A program made the position numbers and the translations under genes. Shown in pieces: positions 25,143 to 34,273 of a stretch of 64,000 bases of DNA; the first letter of the stretch is position 1, and every line of letters starts with the position of its first letter. The stretch is from Nocardioides lacusdianchii (GTDB taxonomy: Bacteria; Actinomycetota; Actinomycetes; Propionibacteriales; Nocardioidaceae): the NCBI RefSeq assembly GCF_020102855.1, contig NZ_JADHZD010000019.1, positions 1-64,000 on the forward strand. Direction: 5' to 3'. Under the pieces are notes generated by a model. That model saw only the letters and a list, made by a program, of their open reading frames with translations, was not told the DNA's origin and ran no database searches.

Positions 25143-25615
25143 CGCGCGTGGACACCTGGGACGGCGCCATGCGCCTGGCCCTCACCGAGGCGCGCACCGC
25201 GCTCGCCGGCGACGACGTACCTGTCGGTGCGGTCGTCCTCGACGCCGACGGCACCGTCATCGGCACGGGGCGCAACACCCGCGAGTCCGACGCCGACCCG
25301 ACCGGTCATGCGGAGGTCGTCGCGCTGCGGACGGCCGCGGCCACCCGCGGCGAGTGGCGGCTCACCGGCTGCACACTCGTCGTCACCCTCGAGCCCTGCA
25401 CGATGTGCGCCGGGGCCCTCGTCCTGGCCCGGGTGGACCGTGTCGTGTTCGGGGCGTACGACGACAAGCTGGGCGCCGTCGGGTCGCTGTGGGACGTCGT
25501 GCGCGACCGCCGGCTCAACCACCGGCCCGAGGTGGTCTCCGGGGTGCTGGCGACGGAATCCACGGCGCTGCTGGACGACTTCTTCGCCCGCCACCGCTCG
25601 CAGGAGGTCCGATGA
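25139..25615 (+). CDS. tadA: tRNA-specific adenosine deaminase
   Basis: A 158-residue zinc deaminase that converts A34 to inosine in the tRNA-Arg(ACG) anticodon. The active site is standard: HAE in TGHAEVVAL (catalytic glutamate) and PCTMCAGAL with the two zinc cysteines. The C-terminal DFFARHRSQ helix matches the family. It overlaps the gene before it (ATGA) and the acetyltransferase gene after it (ATGA), making a three-gene operon. Confidence 0.95.
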   Translation: MTRVDTWDGAMRLALTEARTALAGDDVPVGAVVLDADGTVIGTGRNTRESDADPTGHAEVVALRTAAATRGEWRLTGCTLVVTLEPCTMCAGALVLARVDRVVFGAYDDKLGAVGSLWDVVRDRRLNHRPEVVSGVLATESTALLDDFFARHRSQEVR

Positions 25616-26097
25616 CCACCGTCCGCCGCGCCACCGCCGACGACGCCGAGGTGCTCGGCCGGCTGCTGTGGGACTTCAACACCGAGTTCGAGTCCGAGAC
25701 CGACGACGCCGACGTGCTGGCCGTCCGCTTCGCCCGGCTGCTGGGGCTCGACGAGATCGTGGCCGTGCTTGCCGAGGACGACGTACGCGGTGCAGTGGGG
25801 TTCGCGCTGCTCAGCCTGCGCCCCGCCATCTGGTTCGACGGCCCCGTGTCGCAGCTCGAGGAGCTCTACGTCGTGCCCGACCTGCGCGACCGCGGCATCG
25901 GGACGCAGGTGCTCGACCTCTGCAGGACGCTCGTCCGGGACCTGGGCTCGCCGGAGATGCACATCAACGTCGACGAGGTCGACGCCGACACCCGGCGCTT
26001 CTACGAGCGGCACGGCTTCCGCAACATCGAGGAGGGCACCGACTACCGGATGCTCTGCTACATCGGGCCGACGTCCGAGGCGCCGGTCACGAGCTGA
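25612..26097 (+). CDS. GNAT-family N-acetyltransferase
   Basis: A 161-residue GNAT acetyltransferase. The acetyl-CoA-binding motif A is clear: LEELYVVPDLRDRGIGTQVLDL, and the C-terminal segment DADTRRFYERHGFRN is the usual motif B. The substrate is not predictable from sequence. The start ATG overlaps the tadA stop. The 3' end overlaps the end of the convergent DUF2254 gene by 40 bp, which is unusually deep for this window but consistent with both frames being coding. Confidence 0.88.
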   Translation: MTTVRRATADDAEVLGRLLWDFNTEFESETDDADVLAVRFARLLGLDEIVAVLAEDDVRGAVGFALLSLRPAIWFDGPVSQLEELYVVPDLRDRGIGTQVLDLCRTLVRDLGSPEMHINVDEVDADTRRFYERHGFRNIEEGTDYRMLCYIGPTSEAPVTS

Positions 26098-27347
26098 TCG
26101 CGGCAGGCGCGCAGCCGGTCCAGGTCGAAGGCGGACGTGCCCTCCCGCTCGGCGGCGGCCAGGAGCTCCTCGACCTGGGTCCGCACGCGCGCGACGGTCT
26201 CGGGCCCGGCGACCCGCGCCAGCCGACCGGCCAGGCGCAGCGCGGCCTTCACCACCTCGGGGTCCCCGGCGGCGTACAGCCGGAGGTCGTCGAACACGAG
26301 GTCGACGAGCTCGGCTCCCGTGGGCAGGCGCCAGACGAGGCGTACGACGCCGTCGTCGTCGACCCACCCGTCCCCCGGTGCGGGGTGGCGCATGGCCGGG
26401 ACCAGCCCGCACGCGAGCTCCTCCACCACGTTGCGCGCGGTGTAGGGGTCGTTCGTCGACGGCGACACCGCGCGCACGGCCATCTCGACCAGCTGCTGCA
26501 CGGCGAACTCGACGTCCTGCGCCGGCGTCCGGGTGTCGCCGACGCGCACGTGCGCGCACACGAGCCGGCTCATCTCCTCGGCGTCGCCGCTCACCCGCGC
26601 CAGCAGCTCGCCCGCCATCACGTGCGTCCCCGGCGTGGCGACGAGCTCGGCCACCCCCACGCCGGTCGCGGCGCGGACCAGTGCGGGCGCGTCGACGAAG
26701 GTCACGAAGCCCGCCCGGGGCGCCAGGACCTCGGCGTCCGGGACAGACAGGGCGAAGGCGGTGACCCGCTCGCCGCGCGCCTCGCCGTAGAGGTCGTCGA
26801 CCGCGGACTCGAGCTCGGCGCGGACCCGCCGCACCAGCGTCGGGACCTGGATGACGTCGGAGATGTGGTGCAGGAAGTAGACCAGCGCAGCGACGCTGGC
26901 GAGCGCGAGGAGCAGCGCCCCGTAGACCGCGACGTGCGGCACGAAGGTGATGCCGTCGGAGGAGTCCTGGACCCGGCGCAGCACCATCAGGCAGTAGACG
27001 AACGTGCCGACGAAGAGCCCCAGCACCCGCTGGTTGCTGCGGTCGGACATGAAGTTGCGCACCAGCCGCGGGCCGTAGGTCGACGACGCGGTCGCGATCA
27101 CCGACATCGTGATCGAGAAGGTCGTGGCGGCCACGGCGAGGACCGAGCCCCCGATGGCGACGAGGATGCCGCGGCTGCCCTCGACGCCGAGCAGGAACGA
27201 GTCCGGGAGGACGTCCAGCGTGCGCGCGTCGAGCCACAGGTCCAGGACGATGACGCCCTGGGCGAGCACGATGGCGGCCACCACCATGACGCCGGGGACG
27301 AACCACATCGACTCGCGGAGCTGCGCGCCCCGCCACCAGGTCTTCAC
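26058..27347 (-). CDS. DUF2254-family membrane protein
   Basis: A 429-residue predicted membrane protein. Four hydrophobic segments lie in the first 150 residues (WFVPGVMVVAAIVLAQGVIV; LVAIGGSVLAVAATTFSITMSV; LGLFVGTFVYCLMVL; YGALLLALASVAALVYFLHH), as in the DUF2254 family. The soluble remainder includes SPSTNDPYTARN, a landmark of the family. The function is unknown; ion transport or mechanosensing has been guessed for relatives without proof. It starts at a GTG at 27347 with TAGGGT ending six bases upstream, so the mRNA is probably leaderless. Confidence 0.85.
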   Translation of the reverse strand: MKTWWRGAQLRESMWFVPGVMVVAAIVLAQGVIVLDLWLDARTLDVLPDSFLLGVEGSRGILVAIGGSVLAVAATTFSITMSVIATASSTYGPRLVRNFMSDRSNQRVLGLFVGTFVYCLMVLRRVQDSSDGITFVPHVAVYGALLLALASVAALVYFLHHISDVIQVPTLVRRVRAELESAVDDLYGEARGERVTAFALSVPDAEVLAPRAGFVTFVDAPALVRAATGVGVAELVATPGTHVMAGELLARVSGDAEEMSRLVCAHVRVGDTRTPAQDVEFAVQQLVEMAVRAVSPSTNDPYTARNVVEELACGLVPAMRHPAPGDGWVDDDGVVRLVWRLPTGAELVDLVFDDLRLYAAGDPEVVKAALRLAGRLARVAGPETVARVRTQVEELLAAAEREGTSAFDLDRLRACRDQLVTGASDVGPM

Positions 27348-27353
27348 CTCGCC

Positions 27354-27359
27354 ACCCTA
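27354..27359 (-). promoter_or_regulatory. -10 element of the DUF2254 gene, probable leaderless promoter
   Basis: On the minus strand TAGGGT ends six bases before the GTG start at 27347, the same motif and spacing as for the HIT gene. Confidence 0.5.
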
Positions 27360-27373
27360 GGTGGGGGTCTGGG

Positions 27374-28786
27374 CTACCCGCCCACCGAGACGAGCTCCTC
27401 GACGCCCTCGGCCAGGCACTCCTCCAGCCCGCGGAGGTCGGCGACGGCACTGGCGTCGACGTTGACGCCGATGCAGGCGGTGTCCCCGACGGTCACCAGG
27501 CACACGGTCAGCGCGGCGCCGGGCAGCGGCCCGAGGACGTACATCCCCTGCACCTCGGCGCCGGCCATGAAGCGCTTGCGCGGCGGACCGGGCAGCGTCA
27601 GGACGAAGGCGTCCGGCGGGACGGCGGTGCGCAGCGCGGAGGCGCCGACGAAGGCGGGCATCCGGTTGACGACCGGCGCCGCGGCGTCCAGCACCTCCAG
27701 CGCGCGCTCGGTGTGCAGGGACAGCACCTCGCCGCGCACGGCCGCGACCCGGTCGACGGGGTCTTCGATGGACAGCGGCCCGGAGATCAGCGCCTGCGCG
27801 AAGCGGTTGCCGAGGTCGTCGGCACGGTCGAGGGAGACGCGTACGCCGACCGGCAGCTCGCGCACGTCGCTGCCCCGTCGTGCGTGGTAGCGGCGCAGCC
27901 CGCCGAGCACCAGCGCGACCGCGGCGTCGTCGAGGGTGCCGCCGCCCTGCCGGGCGACCGTGCGCAGCGGCTCCATCGGCGCCTCGAAGGTGAAAAAGGT
28001 CCACTTCTTGCCGGTGCGCGGCGACAGCTCGGGCGAGGGTCGCTCGGTCTGGGTGAGGAGCCGGCGCACCGACGCGCCGTAGCGCAGCGCCGACGCCACC
28101 ACCGCCTGCGGCCGGACGGCAGCGTGGCCGAGGGTGCGCACGCTCGTGCGGGCGAGGTCCGGCAGCGTCGACACGTCGGCGCGCAGGCCAGCCATCGCGA
28201 GCTCGACACCGTCGACACCCACCGGAGCGGCGACCTCGTCGCCGACGGGCTTGCGCGCGGTGTGGGCGCGGCGTCCCGACTGGAGCATCGACAGCAGCTG
28301 CACGATGCCGAGGGGGTCGGCGAGCGCGTGGTGGATCTTGAGGACGTACGCCGCACCCTCGCCGCGCTCGACGGGCACGCCCTCGTAGAGCACGCCCTCC
28401 CACAGCGGACGGGAGCGGTCGAAGGGACGCAGCGCGACCTGGGCGGCCTGCGCGAGCATCTCCTCGCGGCTCGAGACGCGCTCGCGGCGGAGGTGGTAGC
28501 CGAGGTCGAAGGTCGGGTCGTCGGCCCACGTCGGCGGCGCGGTCGGCACGACCGGGTCCACGACGCGCTGGCGCAGGCGGCGTACGAGCCCGGTGCCCCA
28601 CTCGGTGGCGGCGACGAAGCGCTTCCAGTCCGGCGCGCGGTCGAGGTCGATCACCACGGTCGTGGTGGACGACTGCACGGGGTGGCGCTCGGCGCGCCAG
28701 AGCAGGGTCTGCATCGGCGTCAGCTCGGCACCTGATGACCACGCGGCCGCCCCGCCCCAGCGCTCGAAGTCCTCCGCGGCACTCAT
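27374..28786 (-). CDS. Wax ester synthase/diacylglycerol acyltransferase (WS/DGAT) family
   Basis: A 470-residue WS/DGAT enzyme, which would acylate diacylglycerol (or a fatty alcohol) with acyl-CoA to give neutral storage lipid. The catalytic motif HHxxxDG appears as HHALADPLG (152-160): both histidines and the aspartate are kept, but the glycine next to Asp is proline with G two positions later. Other family blocks are PLWEGVLYEG, a NRFAQALISGPL segment and the late LPGPPRKRFMAGA. Its ATG overlaps the stop of the HAD/acyltransferase gene (ATGA). It is the last gene of a three-gene lipid operon. Confidence 0.88.
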   Translation of the reverse strand: MSAAEDFERWGGAAAWSSGAELTPMQTLLWRAERHPVQSSTTTVVIDLDRAPDWKRFVAATEWGTGLVRRLRQRVVDPVVPTAPPTWADDPTFDLGYHLRRERVSSREEMLAQAAQVALRPFDRSRPLWEGVLYEGVPVERGEGAAYVLKIHHALADPLGIVQLLSMLQSGRRAHTARKPVGDEVAAPVGVDGVELAMAGLRADVSTLPDLARTSVRTLGHAAVRPQAVVASALRYGASVRRLLTQTERPSPELSPRTGKKWTFFTFEAPMEPLRTVARQGGGTLDDAAVALVLGGLRRYHARRGSDVRELPVGVRVSLDRADDLGNRFAQALISGPLSIEDPVDRVAAVRGEVLSLHTERALEVLDAAAPVVNRMPAFVGASALRTAVPPDAFVLTLPGPPRKRFMAGAEVQGMYVLGPLPGAALTVCLVTVGDTACIGVNVDASAVADLRGLEECLAEGVEELVSVGG

Positions 28787-30216
28787 GCCGGCCACCTCGC
28801 CAGCGTCTCCTCGAACTTCGCGTGCAGGGCAGCGATGCGCTCGCTCATGTCGTCGACGCTCCAGTCGGTCTCGGGCTCCAGCACGCACACGTCCACGACA
28901 CCGGGGTTGAGCACCAGGGAGCTGCGGCGCATCAGCTCGCCGGTGTTGCGCAGCACGATCGGCACCACCGGCACCCCGGCCTGCGCTGCGAGGTGGAAGG
29001 CGCCCTTGCGGAAGGGACCGAGCACCGGCGTCGCCGAGCGCGTGCCCTCGGGGAAGATCATCAGCGAGGTGCCACTGCGGATCCGCTCCACGACCCCGTC
29101 GAGCGTGGCGCGGGCGGAGGCGGAGTCGGACCGGTCGATCCAGGCCGGGTCGATGACGAGCGAGCCGACGAAGGTGCGCGGGTCCCAGCGCGCCTCCTTC
29201 TTGGCCACGATGGTGAAGTCGCGCTCGAGGAGGTTGCCCAGGACCGGGATGTCGAGCGCGCTCTGGTGGTTGGCGACGAAGATGGCGGGGCGGTGGGTCC
29301 AGAGGCGCTCGCGGTTCTGCACCTCGACGTCCACGCCCGCGAGCGCCATCGGCAGCGACGTGGCCAGCTTGACCGCGAGGTTGCGGCCCTCGTGGGCGTC
29401 GCGACGGGCCAGGCCGTAGGCCAGCCCGGCGATGACACCGGTGTTCATGCCGGCCAGCGCGGCCGCCGTACGCCCCGCAGCGACGAGCGAGCCGCCGACC
29501 GGGTCGGAGAGGTCGAGCACCGGCCAGTCGAGGCGGGCGGCCGCGGCGCGGAGGTCGCGGTGCGGGTTGAGCGCGGTGGGGCGCCCGACGGAGGAGAGGA
29601 AGGCGACGTCCTCGTAGCCGTTGCCGTAGGCGTAGGACTCGCCGAGGTCGACGCCGTGCTCGCGGGCGAAGGCGCGTACGCCGCTGGCCTTGTGGCGGCC
29701 CCACAGCATCGGGCCGTCGGTGGCGCCGGTGAACTGGCCGTCCTCGACGACGAGCTGGGTGCAGACGAGGTGCTCGACGCCGAGGTCGCGGGCGACCGGC
29801 GCGATCTGGTACTTCGTCGCCGCCGACGCCACCGCGACCGTGTGGCCGGCGCGCTGGTGGGCCATGACGAGCGCGCGGGACTCGCGACGGATGGTGCCGG
29901 CGATCTTGGAGCGGAAGAGCCGCTCGCCGAGGTCGGCGAAGGCCTCCTCGGACTCCCCGCGCATGGCGGAGAAGGCGACGTGGGCGATGCGGGTGGGGTC
30001 GCCGCCGAGCTCGCCGTCGACCGCGGTCACGACGGTGCGGAGGAACTCGGCCGGCGACACGTCGCGGCCCTTGAGCCGGTCGCCGTAGAAGGTGGCGGCG
30101 GTGTAGCCCGCGACGAGGGTGCCGTCGAGGTCGAAGAAGGCGCCGACCGTGGGGCCCTGTGGACCGGCCTCGATCGCCTCGATTGCCTCCTGCGCGGCGG
30201 CCGAGAGCCCGCTCAC
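28783..30216 (-). CDS. Bifunctional HAD phosphatase / 1-acylglycerol-3-phosphate acyltransferase
   Basis: A 477-residue fusion. Residues 25-240 are a HAD-IB (SerB-like) phosphatase domain with DLDGTL (29-34) and a YGNGYEDVAFL motif III. Residues 270-477 are a PlsC acyltransferase with NHQSALD (316-322, the NHX4D motif) and FPEGTRS (388-394). The fusion could make phosphatidic acid from lysophosphatidate and dephosphorylate it to diacylglycerol, feeding the adjacent DGAT-type enzyme. The GTG at 30216 overlaps the previous stop and its own stop overlaps the next ATG, so all three genes are coupled. Confidence 0.9.
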   Translation of the reverse strand: MSGLSAAAQEAIEAIEAGPQGPTVGAFFDLDGTLVAGYTAATFYGDRLKGRDVSPAEFLRTVVTAVDGELGGDPTRIAHVAFSAMRGESEEAFADLGERLFRSKIAGTIRRESRALVMAHQRAGHTVAVASAATKYQIAPVARDLGVEHLVCTQLVVEDGQFTGATDGPMLWGRHKASGVRAFAREHGVDLGESYAYGNGYEDVAFLSSVGRPTALNPHRDLRAAAARLDWPVLDLSDPVGGSLVAAGRTAAALAGMNTGVIAGLAYGLARRDAHEGRNLAVKLATSLPMALAGVDVEVQNRERLWTHRPAIFVANHQSALDIPVLGNLLERDFTIVAKKEARWDPRTFVGSLVIDPAWIDRSDSASARATLDGVVERIRSGTSLMIFPEGTRSATPVLGPFRKGAFHLAAQAGVPVVPIVLRNTGELMRRSSLVLNPGVVDVCVLEPETDWSVDDMSERIAALHAKFEETLARWPA

Positions 30217-32120
30217 CTGCTGTCCTGCGACTCGGTCGCCGACCGCACCTCGGGCACGACCACCTGGACCGGCTCCCCGGCGATCTCGCCGATCTCGTTG
30301 ACCCGGCGCACCGCCTCGCGCAGCTCGGCGGCAAACGCCTCGCGTGCCGAGCCGGTGCCCGCGCCGCCCTCGAGCAGGCCCTTGTGGCGCGCCAGCGCCA
30401 TCGCGGTGCGGAAGAGCTCCAGGGAGATCGACTCCGCGCTCGCGACCCGGCGCTGCAGGGCCCACTGGCGTCCGACGGCCAGCGCGTCGGCGAGCAGGTC
30501 GTCCTCGTCGACGGGGCTGTCCCCGCGGTCGGCGAGCCGGTCGGCGAGCACGAGGTAGGCGTCGAGGAAGGGCCGCAGCACGAGGTGCGCGAGGTGCGGG
30601 CGCGCGCCGACGAGGAGCTCGCGGGCGCGCTCGGGGGTCATGTCGGTGACTCCCTCGCCCACCAGCAGCTGGAGCTCGGTGCGCAGGTCGTCCTCGAAGC
30701 CAGCGCGACCGGGGAAGAAGAACTCGAACTTCAGCAGGTCGCGCATCCGCTTCGCCTCCTCCCAGCCCACCTGGAGCGTGCCGCCCTGCGGCAGCTCGGC
30801 GTCCGGCTCGAGCTCGGAGACGGTGAGCAGCGCGAGCTCGCCGATCGCGCGCTCGACGAGGATGTGGATCACGGTGTTGCGGTAGAACGCGGCCACCAGG
30901 TGCTGGTCGTCGCCGATCTTCCAGACCGGCTCGGTGCCCTGGTCGTACGCCGTCAGCACCCCGCTGCGGGCCAGCTCGGCGAGCGCGCGGCGGATCGTCG
31001 CGCGGTCCCGCAGGTCGGCGGCACCGGCGACGGGCCAGCTGCGCGCGTCGATGTAGGCCGCCAGGGGCTCGACGGTCTCGAGCACCTCGTCGACGGTCAG
31101 CGCCCGGTCGGCACCCAGCAGCGCCAGTGACACGATGGCGGTCACCGTCACCGGGGTGGCGCGGTTGAGCCGGTGGGAGATGTCGAGCGCGATCCGCTCG
31201 ACCGCCTGGTGCCCGGTGACGCCCTCGTCGGCGAGCGCCTGCATCCGCTCGCGGAGCGAGAAGGGCTCGCCGACGGTCAGGTAGGCACGGCCGAGGCGGT
31301 TGCGCTGGAGCCGGGCGAAGCGCACCAGCCAGCGCCAGTCCTCGGGTGTCTTGCTGCCGCCACGCGCCTCCTCGGTCATCAGCGAGACCTCGTGCAGCTG
31401 GTCGTAGACCACCGCCATCGGGACGACCTGCACGTCGGGGGCATCGTCACCGTCGACGCTGTCGGTGAGGTACTTGAGGATGCCGTGCACCGGGGGCCGC
31501 AGCTTGCCGGTGCGGGTGCGGCCGCCCTCGATCGACCACGCCATGTTGCGCTTGTTGGTCACCATCTGGCGGATGTAGGAGCGCAGCGCGAGGCGGTAGA
31601 CCGGGATCTCCTGCGTCGAGCGGCGGATGAAGATCAGGCCGGTCCGACTGGCCACGGTTCCGATGATCGGCAGGTTGAGGTTGGCGCCGCCGAAGGTGTA
31701 GGTCGGCGAGAACCGCCGCGACGACAGGGCGTTCGGGATCACCATGCCGTCGAGGTAGGAGCGGTGGCTGAAGGCGAGCGCGAGGCTGTGCGAGCGGTCG
31801 AGCCGCTTGAGCTCCTGCATGTCGTCCTCGTCGACCAGGACGTCGTACGCCCGGAGGAACCACTCGCCCATCCGCGCCCAGCCCTGGGAGGTGCGGTCGT
31901 CGTGGGCCGCGGACATCTCGTGGAGGTAGCCCTTGACCTCCGACCAGACCTCCTCCTCGGGACGGCCCTGCTCCTCGGCCGCCTCCGCGACGGCGCGCTG
32001 GAAGCGCTTGTCGTGGAGGAGCTCGGTCACCTCCCGCGGCGGCGCGGCCGGCAGCCTCTCCCCCACCGACCTGGGCAGGGCGGACCTCGCAACATCTCGG
32101 ACACGGCGTACGGCGGTCAT
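30213..32120 (-). CDS. Glycerol-3-phosphate acyltransferase (PlsB-like)
   Basis: A 635-residue PlsB-type acyltransferase that would put the first acyl chain on glycerol-3-phosphate. The catalytic HX4D is in FSHRSYLDG (H119, D124), followed by block II GGANLNLPIIGTVASRTGLIFIRR, then EGGRTRTGKLRPP and VVPMAVVYDQLHE. The C-terminal half is a large helical region typical of the family. I chose ATG 32120 (MTAVRRVRDV), which has a GGAAGGAG site upstream; the frame extends further but without conserved sequence. It is the first gene of an operon that encodes, in order, the successive steps toward triacylglycerol. Confidence 0.9.
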   Translation of the reverse strand: MTAVRRVRDVARSALPRSVGERLPAAPPREVTELLHDKRFQRAVAEAAEEQGRPEEEVWSEVKGYLHEMSAAHDDRTSQGWARMGEWFLRAYDVLVDEDDMQELKRLDRSHSLALAFSHRSYLDGMVIPNALSSRRFSPTYTFGGANLNLPIIGTVASRTGLIFIRRSTQEIPVYRLALRSYIRQMVTNKRNMAWSIEGGRTRTGKLRPPVHGILKYLTDSVDGDDAPDVQVVPMAVVYDQLHEVSLMTEEARGGSKTPEDWRWLVRFARLQRNRLGRAYLTVGEPFSLRERMQALADEGVTGHQAVERIALDISHRLNRATPVTVTAIVSLALLGADRALTVDEVLETVEPLAAYIDARSWPVAGAADLRDRATIRRALAELARSGVLTAYDQGTEPVWKIGDDQHLVAAFYRNTVIHILVERAIGELALLTVSELEPDAELPQGGTLQVGWEEAKRMRDLLKFEFFFPGRAGFEDDLRTELQLLVGEGVTDMTPERARELLVGARPHLAHLVLRPFLDAYLVLADRLADRGDSPVDEDDLLADALAVGRQWALQRRVASAESISLELFRTAMALARHKGLLEGGAGTGSAREAFAAELREAVRRVNEIGEIAGEPVQVVVPEVRSATESQDSR

Positions 32121-32283
32121 GGTCAGCCACGCTCCTTCCCTCTCGCGAAGGCGCGAGCACAAGCGTGCGGCGAAAGTTACCGCCGTACGCCGTCCCTGAC
32201 CATGGCACCGCACCGATCGTGGACGGATCGTGGGGTCGACGCCGGTTTCAGGCTGGCGGCAGGGCTCCGGTAATGTTCCGCGC

Positions 32284-32373
32284 GGTGGCGTGTCCGAGCG
32301 GCCGAAGGTGCAACACTCGAAATGTTGTGTGGGGTCAAACCCACCGTGGGTTCAAATCCCACCGCCACCGCCA
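32284..32373 (+). tRNA. tRNA-Ser (anticodon CGA)
   Basis: A 90-base class II tRNA with CCA encoded at the end. The acceptor stem GGTGGCG pairs with CGCCACC, with G as discriminator and CCA at 32371-32373. The anticodon stem CAACA/TGTTG encloses CTCGAAA, placing the anticodon CGA at 32318-32320, which reads UCG serine codons. A long variable arm follows and the T arm reads GTGGG-TTCAAAT-CCCAC. It is flanked downstream by a hairpin and then by an accessory block, and tRNA-Ser genes are common integration sites, but no repeat of its 3' end was found. Confidence 0.95.
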
Positions 32374-32376
32374 AGA

Positions 32377-32398
32377 GGTCCTGACGAAATTCAGGACC
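32377..32398 (+). terminator. Hairpin directly after tRNA-Ser
   Basis: GGTCCTGA and TCAGGACC form a perfect 8-bp stem around CGAAAT, starting four bases after the tRNA CCA. It is suited to end the tRNA transcript. Confidence 0.55.
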
Positions 32399-32406
32399 GT
32401 CTAGTG

Positions 32407-32445
32407 ACGAAATCCCGCCCAGGGTTCACTTGGGCGGGATTTCGT
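32407..32445. terminator. 15-bp intergenic hairpin
   Basis: Left arm 32407-32421 and right arm 32431-32445 are exact complements (ACGAAATCCCGCCCA) around a nine-base loop. With A/T pairs at the base of the stem it could terminate in either direction. Confidence 0.6.
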
Positions 32446-32565
32446 GCGTCTGTGGGGGCCTCGCGGGCTGCCCCGAGGGCGACCTATCCGACCCGATACT
32501 TCGCCGAAGTGTCGGAAGTGGACCCCTCTGCGAGTCCGCCCGATCCGACCACCGCTGGAAGCACG

Positions 32566-32598
32566 TCGAGCCTGACAGCGGGGTGCTGTCAGGCTCGA
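32566..32598 (-). terminator. Terminator hairpin after the transposase gene
   Basis: TCGAGCCTGACAGC (32566-32579) and its complement (32585-32598) enclose a five-base loop, 25 bases beyond the transposase stop on the minus strand. The 250-bp stretch 32374-32623 between the tRNA and the transposase holds this and two other hairpins but no gene that I can support. Confidence 0.6.
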
Positions 32599-32623
32599 AC
32601 GGTGGCGCTAGGTACAGACGGGG

Positions 32624-34273
32624 TCAGGCTGTCGGCCCCCCAGGTGGACCGGTCGCGGCGAGGGGATGCCCGTCGTCGTCCAGCTCGACGAAGCCACGGC
32701 TGGCGACGTCCATCGTGGTGAGCGGGTCCCGGGTGTCGCGGGTTCGACGCGCCCAGCTCAGGAGGATGCGCAGGTTGGAGGCGGCGACGGCGATGGCGAG
32801 CAGGAGGGTGGTCTTCACCAGGCCGTGCTGGCGGGTCCAGCCGCGCTGGATGCCGCCACCGTCGGCGGTCTTGAGAAGTCCGAAGGAGCGTTCGACGTCG
32901 CTGCGGCGGTTGTAGGACAGCTGCCATTCAGGGCTGCCCCAGTACTCGCGCTGGCGGAGCTTGGGTTCGACGGTGGGCTTGAGCGTGATGGTGGTCTGGG
33001 CGCAAGCCTTGGGCAGCTCGCCGGCCTCGTTGACCGGCGGGGCGACCTCGGGCACGTCGTCGTAGTCGGCGGAGAGCGGGCAGCCGCCGCACTTGAGCTT
33101 GCCGGCGCGGGAGGGGCAGGTGAAGCGCTCGTTGCCGCCCGCGGTGCGTCCGGCTCGCTCGAACCGGTAGACGCGACGCTCGGCGATGAGCCTGTTGAAC
33201 TCGTCGACCTCGGCGCGGCGCCCAGCGGCATCCAGGCGCTCTTCGCGGGTCGCGTCCTTCTTGTCCTGACCCACGGACAGTCGGTTGGGCTTCGCGATGC
33301 GGATGAGGTGGTCGGGGATGGAGGGACAGTGGGCCCACCCGTCCACCATGACGTAGCCGTCCTTGTGGGCTCGTGCGCCGTTGTCGTTCGGGTGGAGGTC
33401 GAGGACCTGGTCGATGCCCATCGCTCGGAGCTTGTCTGCCCAGCGTTCGGGGAGCTTGTAGCTGAAGCCTCGGTCGGCCAGGACCTCGACCACCGAAACG
33501 CCCTCGTCGCGCATCCGGGCGAGCCCGGAGATGGTCGCGTCGATGCCGTCGCAGTTCGCTGCGACGACGCTGATTCGTTCCATCAAGAGAGGCCGTGGGG
33601 CGCCACCGACGGGGGCGACGCCGGTGAACCCGACCATCTGGTAGCCGAAGACCTGGTTGGTCCGGTTGTGGTAGGTCTTCGTGCGGTAGCCCCACCTGGC
33701 ATCGACGTCGGCGGAGCGTCCGTAGCGGTCCTCGGGTTCGTCCGCGTCCTGGTCCTCCGACCCTGGGGTGTTGGAGTCGCGTCGGGGACGACCTTTTCCG
33801 CGTGCGGGCGAGTCGATGGCCGACTCGTCCACGGCGTAGCGCCCGGCGGCGCCGATGTGGAGCGTCGCCGAGGCAAGGAGCTGGTCGATGAGGTGCTGGA
33901 GCTTCCCGGAGCGTTCGACCCGCTCACCCAGTGGGAGGTCGGGGCGGCGGGCTTCGGTGTGCTCGTACAGGTCGGTGATGCAGTTCCACAGGTAGCGGAC
34001 CTGCCGAACCGTCAGCGGTCCGCGAGCGCCGCGAATGCCGAGGCGCCGCTGGTAGTCGGTGGCTAGCTCGCCAACAAGCGTCCTGTGCACGGCGACGAGC
34101 GTGAGGTTCTTGTCGCGGGTCGCGGTGGCGACCATGGCGGCGAGGAGGACGTCGCAGGTCAGGGCGCGCTTGCGGCCTTGCGGGGCACCGGCGAGGGCGG
34201 CTTCGAGGACGGCATGGACGTCGCTGCGGCGCACGAAGGCCAGGTAGCGCTCGAACTCCCGGTAGCCAATCAC
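32624..34273 (-). CDS. DDE-type transposase (IS1182/IS4-like fold)
   Basis: A 549-residue transposase-like protein. Candidate catalytic residues are the D in RYAVDESAID, the D in VVEVLADRGFSYK and the E in RRSDVERSFGLLK, each in a context typical of the DDE_Tnp_1 superfamily. A cysteine cluster (CPSRAGKLKCGGCP) precedes the last motif, as in IS1182 relatives. A charged insertion (RGKGRPRRDSN...DADEPEDRYG) follows the first motif. The GTG start overlaps the stop of the recombinase-like gene (GTGA), which is not a usual insertion-sequence layout. I found no clear terminal inverted repeats or target duplication, so the element's ends are undefined. Confidence 0.75.
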   Translation of the reverse strand: MIGYREFERYLAFVRRSDVHAVLEAALAGAPQGRKRALTCDVLLAAMVATATRDKNLTLVAVHRTLVGELATDYQRRLGIRGARGPLTVRQVRYLWNCITDLYEHTEARRPDLPLGERVERSGKLQHLIDQLLASATLHIGAAGRYAVDESAIDSPARGKGRPRRDSNTPGSEDQDADEPEDRYGRSADVDARWGYRTKTYHNRTNQVFGYQMVGFTGVAPVGGAPRPLLMERISVVAANCDGIDATISGLARMRDEGVSVVEVLADRGFSYKLPERWADKLRAMGIDQVLDLHPNDNGARAHKDGYVMVDGWAHCPSIPDHLIRIAKPNRLSVGQDKKDATREERLDAAGRRAEVDEFNRLIAERRVYRFERAGRTAGGNERFTCPSRAGKLKCGGCPLSADYDDVPEVAPPVNEAGELPKACAQTTITLKPTVEPKLRQREYWGSPEWQLSYNRRSDVERSFGLLKTADGGGIQRGWTRQHGLVKTTLLLAIAVAASNLRILLSWARRTRDTRDPLTTMDVASRGFVELDDDGHPLAATGPPGGPTA

